Below are positions 43,023 through 50,908 of a DNA stretch of 64,000 bases, one piece after another. The DNA lies in contig JAYGHB010000012.1 in assembly GCA_034931985.1 (NCBI GenBank), positions 1-64,000 on the forward strand. Reading direction: 5' to 3'. A program made the translations under genes and the position numbers. The DNA comes from Halotia wernerae (lineage in GTDB: Bacteria > Cyanobacteriota > Cyanobacteriia > Cyanobacteriales > Nostocaceae). Within the stretch, counting starts at the first letter, position 1; each line of letters opens with the position of its first letter. Under the pieces are notes generated by a model, which saw only the letters and a program-made list of their open reading frames with translations, did no database searches and was not told the DNA's origin.

Positions 43023-44342
43023 GTGGATGCCATATTAGAACGATCGCATGAACTTAAACAGGCTTTAGTTAATTTTGTTCTGGATGCAGAAGGTGAATTA
43101 GCACAAGCACTGGAAACCTATGCAGCAACACAGTTGCGCCGTGGTAGTGGAGATAGTACACAACAAGACTTAATCATTGACCGTTTTATTACAGAAGGGA
43201 AAGTCGGCGAGCAATCACCACTAGAGTTGTTTCTAGAAAGTCATCCAAATTTGACACAAAGCGATCGCCACCTGATCGATAGCTGGCATCATAGTTTTAT
43301 TGGCTTATTTGCCATTACCCAAATCCTACCCGATGGCTTTGAGTTAATGAATTGGCTTACAGATAAACGCTACATTGTCAAGCCAAATAATGCCCAAACA
43401 TTACAGGCAATATCGCGGTTAAAAGTAGGAGAAATCTTATTAACTCGAATTTCTCCCGTCACCGATATCTACTGGATATTTTCTGGCCCTTACACAATTA
43501 TGGGTAAATTAGGTAAGCCCAAACTTGCAGTTGCAATTGGGAATTTTAAAGAAAACTATAAAAATAATCTTTATAGTGATGCTCCAGAATTATTAGAAGA
43601 AGCTTGGGAATCAGTAATACAATATCATCAACAATTTATTGACTTTTTTGGCAGTGATGAAATTACACTGCCAGGATATCAGTTGAATAAAAAAATAGCT
43701 GAATTTCAAGAATTAATCACAGAGAAACGCTTAGCGGATGCAGGAATTGATACTTCCAAATCTCTAGCTGAAATGGCAAAAGAAGCTGGGGTTGAAGAAG
43801 AGGAAATGGAAGCAGCAGCAAAAGAAGCTGGTGCTGATGCCAACGTAGTTTCTCAAATGTTTAAAGGTAATAGCAAAATGGTGATGCCAAAGGTTGATTT
43901 ACCTGCTGAACTTAAGAAAGCAGAACAGGTAACAACTTTTTCTCATCCTCGTTGGGGACAAATGTTTTTACCAACATACAGTAAAATGCAAACCATTTTG
44001 TCAGATGATGATTGGCAAAGCGTTGAAGGTGCTGAAAAACTAATTCGCTACTATCTCGAAGATAAAAGTATTAATGCTTTTATCTGGCACAGATTAGCCG
44101 AACAGTACCCAACTCAATTAGAAAAGATATTGCAAACAGTTCTGCAACGTCCAGAGTTTAGCCTGGCCAGTGACTTAGATCCCCTTTTGGAAGAATTTAA
44201 TAAGCCAATCAAACCAGAATTACCAGATATTGCTAGTGTCCCCATACATCTGCACAACTTATTTCAAGAAGCTGTAACAGAAGTCAATAAATCTAAGCCT
44301 AAAGGTAAGGGACAAAAGAAGCCAGCAAAAGGATTTCAATAA
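43023..44342 (+). CDS. conserved cyanobacterial hypothetical protein
   Basis: A soluble protein of about 439 residues (GTG at 43023; TTG at 43017 is the alternative). It has an N-terminal helical segment, a YWIFSGPYTIMGKLGKPKLAV region near 150-175, a charged stretch (AKEAGVEEEEMEAAAKEAGA) near 255-280 and a basic Lys-rich tail (KPKGKGQKKPAKG). It has no membrane segment or recognised domain. It follows the C39 transporter by about 110 bp on the same strand, but a link is not evident. I cannot suggest a function. Confidence 0.7.
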   Translation: MDAILERSHELKQALVNFVLDAEGELAQALETYAATQLRRGSGDSTQQDLIIDRFITEGKVGEQSPLELFLESHPNLTQSDRHLIDSWHHSFIGLFAITQILPDGFELMNWLTDKRYIVKPNNAQTLQAISRLKVGEILLTRISPVTDIYWIFSGPYTIMGKLGKPKLAVAIGNFKENYKNNLYSDAPELLEEAWESVIQYHQQFIDFFGSDEITLPGYQLNKKIAEFQELITEKRLADAGIDTSKSLAEMAKEAGVEEEEMEAAAKEAGADANVVSQMFKGNSKMVMPKVDLPAELKKAEQVTTFSHPRWGQMFLPTYSKMQTILSDDDWQSVEGAEKLIRYYLEDKSINAFIWHRLAEQYPTQLEKILQTVLQRPEFSLASDLDPLLEEFNKPIKPELPDIASVPIHLHNLFQEAVTEVNKSKPKGKGQKKPAKGFQ

Positions 44343-44824
44343 AATAGCAGATACAGTTTGTAGTAAGGACTTAAGTCCTTCTTTTCTCAGCCCGAAAATG
44401 CCTTACTACAAAATTGTTAATCCATAAATTTAAACTTTACTTTTTACTTTTTACTTTTTACTTTTTACTTTTTACTTTTTAAGCTCTTGTTGTTGATAAT
44501 TCATTTTATCCGCAACTTCAAAACTCCAAAGCCTTGTTTAACGAGAATAAAAAGCTGAAAGCTTTATAGGACAGGCTTTTCCAGCCTCTATTTTTACAAA
44601 CAGCAATCGCAGGTACAACGAATGCCCACACTGGACTGCATCAAGCTATCCACGAGTTACGGTGTGGCTCGGTTGCTGAAGCGAAGCAGTTGCTGGCGCG
44701 GCAGAAAATAGCGGTGTTGGCGAACGTGTTGATGGTGCTGTAGGGGTATGGGGATAGCGTGAGTTGCTTTATTATTCGTCATTGTTATCATGACGGTATG
44801 CAGCTGTAAAAGGAAACATCAGTC
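44343..44824. other. intergenic region with STRR and a possible gene remnant
   Basis: After the array of TTTTTAC units (own entry), the frame through about 44584-44743 reads FLQTAIAGTTNAHTGLHQAI, HELRCGSVAEAKQLLARQK and AVLANVLMVL-stop. It looks protein-like but has no start and is not recognised; it may be the 3' relic of a lost gene. The remaining bases hold nothing I can identify before the Uma2 gene at 44825. Confidence 0.4.
44441..44480. repeat. heptameric short tandem repeat (TTTTTAC)
   Basis: Five exact TTTTTAC units (44441-44475) plus a partial one extend to 44480, preceded by an imperfect copy from 44434. A long pyrimidine-rich track of this kind is common between genes in Nostocales. 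Confidence 0.9.
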
Positions 44825-45469
44825 ATGTTTGCACTCGTTTCTCCAGACAAGACTCAATTACCCCCTGGTGCTGTAGTGCGCTTAATCGCTAGTTGGCAAG
44901 AGTATCAGCATTTATGTGACCAACGGGGAGATGGGTCAATTCCGCGGATAAAATATCGCAATGGAGAAGTATTGCTGATGTCGCCATTACCAGTACACGG
45001 TCGAGATGCTAACCTACTGGCTGACATTGTTAAAGTACTATTGGATCATGATGGACGAGAATACGACGCATTTACACCAGTCACCATGAGCTTACCCCAA
45101 GAAAGCGGCATTGAGCCAGATTATTGCTTTTATATCGATAACTGGCAAGCAGTGTCTGGGAAAAAACGTATCGACTGGCAACAAGACCCACCACCCGATT
45201 TAGTAATTGAAATTGATGTTACCAGTTATTCTAATGTAGAGGATTATCTTCCCTATAGTGTTCCTGAAGTTTGGTTATTCAAAAATCAACAGTTATTAAT
45301 TCACCAGTTACAAAGTGATGATTACCAACTGCAAACCAACAGCTGCTATTTTCCCAACTTTGATTTGTTAAGTGCCATCGCTCGTTGTGTACAAATTGCT
45401 TATGAACGCAACACTAGCGCTGCTATCCGCGATCTCAAACAACGCTTAAATAATCCTATAGTTCCCTAA
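44825..45469 (+). CDS. Uma2-family (DUF820) putative restriction-fold nuclease
   Basis: A 214-residue second Uma2 protein. The fold is marked by IPRIKYRNGEVLLMSPLPVHG, SGIEPDYCFYIDNW (the Asp) and PPDLVIEIDVTSYSNVEDYL (the Glu). The canonical Lys of other Uma2 proteins is not obvious, because the helix after IEID reads SYSNVEDYLPYSVPEVWLF. It diverges from the copy at 29.4 kb, which keeps the KATDYLKAG helix. Role unknown. A RBS-like AAAGGAAAC lies 11 bases before the ATG. Confidence 0.8.
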   Translation: MFALVSPDKTQLPPGAVVRLIASWQEYQHLCDQRGDGSIPRIKYRNGEVLLMSPLPVHGRDANLLADIVKVLLDHDGREYDAFTPVTMSLPQESGIEPDYCFYIDNWQAVSGKKRIDWQQDPPPDLVIEIDVTSYSNVEDYLPYSVPEVWLFKNQQLLIHQLQSDDYQLQTNSCYFPNFDLLSAIARCVQIAYERNTSAAIRDLKQRLNNPIVP

Positions 45470-45902
45470 TAGCTTACCTAGCCTCGGCTGTTCCGAAAAA
45501 TTTATCTCCATCTTAGACAAGAGCAAGACTATACATTACATTGCACCGAAAGTGTAAGAGAAACGGAATTCATGAGTTAGCCTTGTTCATCTGTAAACGG
45601 ATGTTTGCAAAGGAGTTGAACACAAGCTCGTAAGCTACCAATTAAACAGCTAGAGCTTTGAGAGACTCATTTGTTGACATAGCAGAGCTTTATATGCAAA
45701 GCGATCGCTATCCCAAACATGAGCAACAAGTAGCAGCAATTGCTATGGATACTCCTGAAGAACCTTTAGTTACTCATACTAGAGAAGTCTTACAGCCCAT
45801 AACGCTGAAGGAAGATAATGCTTACAAAACTCAAGAATTGCAGGTTCATGGGCGGTATGCGTGAAGTAAAATTCATCTTTGCATTCAGCAACGCCTGACT
45901 TT
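45470..45902. other. intergenic region with a weak open frame
   Basis: A 68-codon frame from TTG at 45658 to 45864 (SDRYPKHEQQVAAIAMDTPE in the middle) is the only coding candidate. It has no ATG or clear RBS and no recognised domain, so I do not call a gene. A HIP1 octamer lies in it. The rest shows nothing notable. Confidence 0.35.
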
Positions 45903-47270
45903 TTACTTAGTCGGTGGCTGAGTTGTTACTGTTAATACCTGTGGTGGTGTAGCATCTGGCGGATAAAGAAAGTCTACTTCTACTAGTCTACGATCGCCTG
46001 ATTTCATCTTGAGTAAAACCAACGGTTCTCCTGGTTGTCCTCTTTTTTGTACTAAATGCATAAACTGGGTTTGGGGCTTACCTTGGTCATTGTTATAACG
46101 TACCCGCACAGTTCCCCGGAAGAAGGTTTGACGAGCCGGTGTACTGAAAAAGCGCAGTCCTGGTTTCACTAACTGATCTTCTTTTAGTGGCGTTTGCATA
46201 GATACGCTCACAGTTTGCAAACTTTGAGTATTGTTATATAACGGCAACTTCAGACTGTATTGAATACCATAGTTGCCATGAGCGCGATATGCAGTATCAG
46301 GATAGCGTACTAGCATGTTTGCACTCTGAATCTGATCAGTCCCTAAAGTGCCACCATGCAACGTATCGAGGGCATAGGAAAACATTTGACCCGGTTGGGG
46401 AATAGTCAGATATCTAGTTTTAGGAGTATCTGTTAATAAGGCTCTCCATTGAGTACCACTAGCGACTCCTGCCACACGCCCATAAATTCTGGGCTTACCG
46501 GTTTCTTGCAAAGGAGTAGGAGTTTTATCTCGTGGGCTAGATAAATCACCATTATCCAGTAAATTTTGCCATTCTTCTAAAGAAGGCGCACGCTCACTAC
46601 CATCAGTATTCATCTTGGCAAACATAGCCATGCTAGCTGCATAGACTGTGCCGTTACTTTGCAGTCGCATCAACGTAGACCGACCATTTAAAGGTGGTGT
46701 CAGACCTCGCACAGGAATTGGTAGATTGAGTAACATCTGACTTTGCCCTGGTGGAATCTCAATTTGGGCAGGGAAAATGTTTTGTCGCCGTCCTCTAAGG
46801 ACATCAGACATGACGCGATCGCCTGGGCCAGCGTAAACCGTACCCAGAATATTTTGACTTAAAGATGGCAAATCAATAAAAGGTGCGTCTGGTTGACTTA
46901 AATAACTCGCTGCCTGCAAAATATTCACCTTCACTGGTATAGAACCAGGATTATGTAGAATTATTCCTAAATATAGTGACCGTAAATCCTCTGGTGGTTC
47001 CGCCCTCGCAATGTGGTGGGCAAAAACATCAAATCGCCCCCGAAAAGGAAAATTTAGATGTGCCGTAGACACTTTTTTCCCGACTGGTGGAAAAGTAGAA
47101 AGTAAAATCCCCTCTTGCAATACCAATTCTGGACTATTGCTGTTAAACGTTGGTATGTTATTCAGTTGGCCTGGTAAAGGGCGCACCTGTTGTAGTTGCA
47201 CCACTTCTTCTGGTGGTGGCGTGGGCAAAGTTGATTGGGCGAGCAATAAATTTAGTAACAATGACAACAT
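45903..47270 (-). CDS. DUF3370 exported protein
   Basis: The 455-residue protein starts with a signal peptide (MLSLLLNLLLAQSTLPTPPPEE). The body fits the cyanobacteria-specific DUF3370: QVRPLPGQLNNIPTFNSNSPE, RGRFDVFAHHIARAEPPEDL, YLGIILHNPGSIPVKVNILQA, PGDRVMSDVLRGRRQ and a C-terminal PLVLLKMKSGDRRLVEVDFLYP. The family is thought to be secreted or cell-surface; no activity is known. It lies beside, and on the same strand as, the C15-like peptidase gene, 40 bp downstream of it, so both may share a transcript. Confidence 0.85.
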   Translation of the reverse strand: MLSLLLNLLLAQSTLPTPPPEEVVQLQQVRPLPGQLNNIPTFNSNSPELVLQEGILLSTFPPVGKKVSTAHLNFPFRGRFDVFAHHIARAEPPEDLRSLYLGIILHNPGSIPVKVNILQAASYLSQPDAPFIDLPSLSQNILGTVYAGPGDRVMSDVLRGRRQNIFPAQIEIPPGQSQMLLNLPIPVRGLTPPLNGRSTLMRLQSNGTVYAASMAMFAKMNTDGSERAPSLEEWQNLLDNGDLSSPRDKTPTPLQETGKPRIYGRVAGVASGTQWRALLTDTPKTRYLTIPQPGQMFSYALDTLHGGTLGTDQIQSANMLVRYPDTAYRAHGNYGIQYSLKLPLYNNTQSLQTVSVSMQTPLKEDQLVKPGLRFFSTPARQTFFRGTVRVRYNNDQGKPQTQFMHLVQKRGQPGEPLVLLKMKSGDRRLVEVDFLYPPDATPPQVLTVTTQPPTK

Positions 47271-47310
47271 ATACTTAAATATTTAGTTCACTTTACAGAC
47301 GCGAACAATT

Positions 47311-47823
47311 TTATGAAAGTGCCAGTCGGTGAATAATTAATTCAAAGTCAGCCATAATTACTGCCGAATTTTCTGGAGTTAAAACTGGAACGTGAACAAA
47401 AATGCAATGTGCTGTGAGTTGTTTTTGTTGCAGGTAGTCCAACACCGAATAATAAAGACTTTCACAAACAAATTTACCGCAGTCATGGCTAATCTCAGTT
47501 GCGATCGCTCCCCAGACTAATTTTTCTACATCAACAGTTGTTTGCAAAACACTTTTTTGACAACTGGCACTTACTTCTACACTTAATTGTTGGCGGCTTG
47601 CAGCCATGCCACAACAGATAATGTAATCTGGTTGAAACTCATCGATTTTTTGAATCACTAGCGAACTAGCAAGCTGCACATTTACAGGTAACTGGTGTAA
47701 AAAAGTTAAGTCATAGGGGATAGAATTAAGTTGAGCGACTTCTAATAATAAATCATTAGAAGAATTTGACTGTTGATCTGGGAGCCAAATGTCAAAAGAA
47801 GTTAATAGTATTCTTTTCGCCAT
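47311..47823 (-). CDS. C15 (pyroglutamyl-peptidase-like) protein
   Basis: The 170 residues follow the pyroglutamyl-peptidase I fold. The start KRILLTSFDIWLPDQQSNSS corresponds to the FEPFGG region. CGMAASRQQLSVE carries the family Glu, SHDCGKFVCESLYY carries the catalytic Cys (as in GTFVCN), and FVHVPVL carries the His. The catalytic triad therefore looks complete, but the chain is about 45 residues shorter than a typical Pcp and loses the DN-x-G substrate loop. Function as an aminopeptidase on pyroglutamate is inferred, and specificity may differ. It is divergent from hisH with 58 bp between the starts. Confidence 0.75.
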   Translation of the reverse strand: MAKRILLTSFDIWLPDQQSNSSNDLLLEVAQLNSIPYDLTFLHQLPVNVQLASSLVIQKIDEFQPDYIICCGMAASRQQLSVEVSASCQKSVLQTTVDVEKLVWGAIATEISHDCGKFVCESLYYSVLDYLQQKQLTAHCIFVHVPVLTPENSAVIMADFELIIHRLALS

Positions 47824-47881
47824 AGGAAATATTATTTAGAATAGAAAAACCCTCCACAATAAATTTACAAGGAGCAGGTCA

Positions 47882-48517
47882 ATGCCAGTTATTGCGGTCG
47901 TAGATTACGAGATGGGAAATTTGCATTCAGTCTGCAAAGGCTTAGAAAAAGCTGGAGCAACTCCTAAGATTACTCATTCTGCTAAAGAATTGGCACAGGC
48001 AGATGCAGTCATTTTGCCAGGAGTAGGAGCATTTGATCCAGCAGTGCAACACCTGCGAGCGCGTGGTTTAGAACAACCGATTAAAGACACAATCGCATCT
48101 GGCAAACCCTTTTTAGGTATCTGCTTGGGTCTGCAAATTCTCTTTGAATCAAGTGCAGAAGGTACTCAACCAGGACTGGGAATTATTAAAGGAAAAGTAC
48201 AACGGTTTCAACCAGAACCGGGAATTACAATTCCCCACATGGGTTGGAATCAACTGCAAGTGACTCAACCAAAAAGTATTTTGTGGGAGCATTTACCTGC
48301 TCAACCTTGGGTTTATTTTGTTCATTCTTACTATGTTGACCCAATTGACCCGAAAGTTCGGGCTGCAACTGTTACACATGGTACTCAGACTATCACAGCG
48401 GCGATCGCCCACGAAAACCTGATGGCAGTTCAATTTCACCCCGAAAAATCCTCTAATATCGGATTACAAATCTTGTCTAATTTTGTTGCCCAAGTACGTG
48501 AAAAAATTGCTGCATAA
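47882..48517 (+). CDS. hisH: imidazole glycerol phosphate synthase subunit HisH
   Basis: HisH is the glutaminase subunit that feeds ammonia to HisF in histidine synthesis. In the 211-residue protein VVDYEMGNLHSV opens the class I amidotransferase fold, FLGICLGLQILFE carries the nucleophile Cys, and MAVQFHPEKSS carries the His and Glu. IPHMGWNQL is also characteristic. The length is standard. It lies 66 bp before rsmD on the same strand; hisF is not in the window, as usual for dispersed cyanobacterial his genes. An AAGGAGCAGG RBS precedes the ATG. Confidence 0.95.
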   Translation: MPVIAVVDYEMGNLHSVCKGLEKAGATPKITHSAKELAQADAVILPGVGAFDPAVQHLRARGLEQPIKDTIASGKPFLGICLGLQILFESSAEGTQPGLGIIKGKVQRFQPEPGITIPHMGWNQLQVTQPKSILWEHLPAQPWVYFVHSYYVDPIDPKVRAATVTHGTQTITAAIAHENLMAVQFHPEKSSNIGLQILSNFVAQVREKIAA

Positions 48518-48582
48518 TCCTGTTTTGTCATTGGTCATTTGTTAAGAATTGAAAATGATCACTGACTGTTAACCATTGACTA

Positions 48583-49146
48583 ATGACTTTAAGAATTTAC
48601 GGCAATCGTCAAATTAAAACTTTACCGGGACAAGAAACCAGACCCACTAGTTCGCGGGTAAGAGAGGCAGTGTTTAATATTTGGCAGGGCAAAATTGCAG
48701 GTTGTCGCTGGCTGGATGTTTGTGCTGGGACTGGTTCAATGGGCGCAGAGGCTTTGTGTAGAGGAGCCAGCTTAGTAATAGGAATTGAACAATCAAGCCG
48801 AGCCTGTGTAACTATTCAACAAAATTGGCAGCAGGTAGCTGATGCTGAGCAGGAATGGCGGGTATTACGAGGAAATGTTACCCAGCAGTTAAAAAGCTTA
48901 GCTGGAAAGCAATTTGACAGAATTTACTTTGATCCACCTTACGCCAGTGGATTATATCAGCCAGTCTTAGAAGCGATCGCTAACTATGATTTATTAGATA
49001 TCAGTGGTGAACTAGCAGCAGAACATAATCCCCAAGGTTGGATACCTCCAGTCATTGCAACTTGGGAAATTTGCCGCCAAAAGGTTTACGGTAACACAGC
49101 ACTGACTTTCTACGCACCTATCCCACTAATACCAGAAGTGCGATAA
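48583..49146 (+). CDS. rsmD: 16S rRNA (guanine966-N2)-methyltransferase RsmD
   Basis: RsmD methylates G966 of 16S rRNA. In the 187-residue protein the substrate-binding start LPGQETRPTSSRVREAVFNI is seen, the SAM motif is WLDVCAGTGSMGAEALCRGA, and the catalytic N-methyltransferase motif is FDPPYASGLY. The ATG at 48583 is the natural start. It follows hisH on the same strand and may share its transcript. Confidence 0.92.
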   Translation: MTLRIYGNRQIKTLPGQETRPTSSRVREAVFNIWQGKIAGCRWLDVCAGTGSMGAEALCRGASLVIGIEQSSRACVTIQQNWQQVADAEQEWRVLRGNVTQQLKSLAGKQFDRIYFDPPYASGLYQPVLEAIANYDLLDISGELAAEHNPQGWIPPVIATWEICRQKVYGNTALTFYAPIPLIPEVR

Positions 49147-49200
49147 TCTGCTTTTCAAATCAAAAGGGTGTATCATATTATGGCTGGGCGTTTTGAATGA

Positions 49201-49290
49201 TTAAGTAATTTAGAATGGAGGCTGTTTGAAGATATTTTCCCCAAAAAACCAGAAAAGCGCGATCGCGGAATGCCACATACTCCGTTTCGG
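49201..49290 (+). pseudogene. N-terminal remnant of an IS5-family transposase
   Basis: Thirty codons read LSNLEWRLFEDIFPKKPEKR, then DRGMPHTPFR, which is the start of an IS5-group transposase of a type frequent in Nostocales. The frame then diverges to unrelated sequence (LFYVIQ...). No start codon or remaining catalytic region is present. A HIP1 octamer falls within it. It marks an old insertion downstream of rsmD. Confidence 0.55.
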
Positions 49291-49323
49291 TTATTTTATG
49301 TCATACAGCTTGTACCGCAAATT

Positions 49324-50679
49324 CTACAATTTCTGCCCAGCATAGATTGATCGCACTTCACCGTTACGGCGAACTATAGCTTCACCATTGCTGACATCAA
49401 CTAATGTCCAACCACTCGAACCAACACTTTCTCCGATGTTGATGCGGCGAGTCACACCGTCAATCTGAAATAAAGCAGCAGATTTGTTGCCTAGTTCTAG
49501 TAATCCTTCTAAGGTATGGCTAGGAGCCGCTGCAGTTGTGGTGGGTAAATACGCCTGCTGTTGGGTGGGTGCGGTGGTAGTAGGTAGCGTTGGTGATGCT
49601 GCACGGAAGGGGACAACTGGTAATGCAGGTAGAGGATTAGGCAGCTGCTTCACAGTGATGGGTGCAGTTCGCACAGATAAAGGTTTGAGTTCTCCACGTA
49701 CAGCAGCTAGCATATTAATACCCACGGGCTTGGCTGCTTGCTTGACTGTAGTCAGGGCAGTTTTCACAACATCAGGTTGAGATGTCTTGGAATTAGTTGC
49801 TACTGGTGGTAAAAGTGTAGGAGCGCCAGGAATAGCTGGGGGCGCATATCGCATAGGTGATGGCGCTTGATAAACAGGAATGTAAATACGCTCAACAACA
49901 TTGGCAGAACGGTTAGGAGTCGGTGATGTATTGTTAGCAGCCAAAGGAGGAGGTAGATTTCCCACAGGCTGATTACCAGTAAAAGCGATGGCGTTAGAGT
50001 TAGAGGCTAATCGATTAGTGAGTCCTGAGCGAACAGATTGTTGATTATTTGTGGTCTCTTGCTTATCAATAATTGCCAGCGATCCCAGCATATAATCAAC
50101 CAACTCTGCCTCAACATCTATTTTTGTAGCTCGCTGCGTCTGGGGTACATAAAGAGTCTGTGGCTGTGTCAATTTGGAAGTGAGAAGCAATAATATTCCA
50201 GACTGGAACAGGTAAATTGTACCTGCGATCGCAACGCCTATGGTTGCGCCTAAAACCAGCATTTTTCTTAAAGCACGTCTGGTTTGCTCACGTCTAGTAC
50301 TAATTGCTCTCGCGCTAGGAGTGTCAACTACAACTTTACCTTGCTTATGTCTAACTTGAGTAAGTGTACTAGGTAAGACAATCTGTGGTACATTAATTGT
50401 CTCATATTCTGAAGGTAGTGGCGTGGAATAGTTCCCTGGCTTGTAGAACCAATCATGGGCGGTGGTTTCTTCTGGGGAACGACGTGGTGTGCGACTACCA
50501 TGCCTCACAGTTTGAGAAGGCAGGCTTACACTAGCATCCAAAATTTCGTCAATATCGGCAAAGAGTTCGTCCATCAAGCCATCAGCATAAAATTCTATCG
50601 ACCAAGGCTCGTTGGCGAGCAAGTCTTCTGATGGTTCTGGAATAATAAGATTGGTGCTGGTTGCTTGTAACATGGGCAT
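49324..50679 (-). CDS. single-pass membrane protein with GspC/PilP-like C-terminal domain
   Basis: 451 residues. An acidic N-terminal cytoplasmic part (about 1-135) precedes one membrane helix (LVLGATIGVAIAGTIYLFQ, about 142-165). A long Pro/Thr/Ala-rich linker follows (about 215-385). The last 65 residues (LEGLLELGNKSAALFQIDGV, TRRINIGESVGSSGWTLVDV and EAIVRRNGEVRSIYAGQKL) form a compact beta domain of the kind seen at the end of GspC and PilP (HR-like), which bind outer-membrane secretins. A link to type IV pilus or type II-like machinery is therefore possible but only inferred. It is convergent with the rsmD side. Confidence 0.65.
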   Translation of the reverse strand: MPMLQATSTNLIIPEPSEDLLANEPWSIEFYADGLMDELFADIDEILDASVSLPSQTVRHGSRTPRRSPEETTAHDWFYKPGNYSTPLPSEYETINVPQIVLPSTLTQVRHKQGKVVVDTPSARAISTRREQTRRALRKMLVLGATIGVAIAGTIYLFQSGILLLLTSKLTQPQTLYVPQTQRATKIDVEAELVDYMLGSLAIIDKQETTNNQQSVRSGLTNRLASNSNAIAFTGNQPVGNLPPPLAANNTSPTPNRSANVVERIYIPVYQAPSPMRYAPPAIPGAPTLLPPVATNSKTSQPDVVKTALTTVKQAAKPVGINMLAAVRGELKPLSVRTAPITVKQLPNPLPALPVVPFRAASPTLPTTTAPTQQQAYLPTTTAAAPSHTLEGLLELGNKSAALFQIDGVTRRINIGESVGSSGWTLVDVSNGEAIVRRNGEVRSIYAGQKL

Positions 50680-50908
50680 TTTGGTTTATGGCTGCCAGTA
50701 TGGGACACACCGCCCCTACTGCCTGGGAATTATGATTTTATTTTTGCAGGTATATTCAATCACCCGCCTAAACTAGACGAGTTGATTGCTTGGTAGTATT
50801 AAGTTCAACTTCAATTCGGAGACTGCTGATAATGCCAGTACTTAATTCGTGTCATCTATCATACTAATCTCTTCTTCTCTACTATACTCACCCTTCATCA
50901 AGTTGAAG

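Noticed and set aside
45658..45864. 68-codon frame from TTG before the DUF3370 gene
   Set aside because: No good start or RBS, no homologue recognised; not called as a gene.
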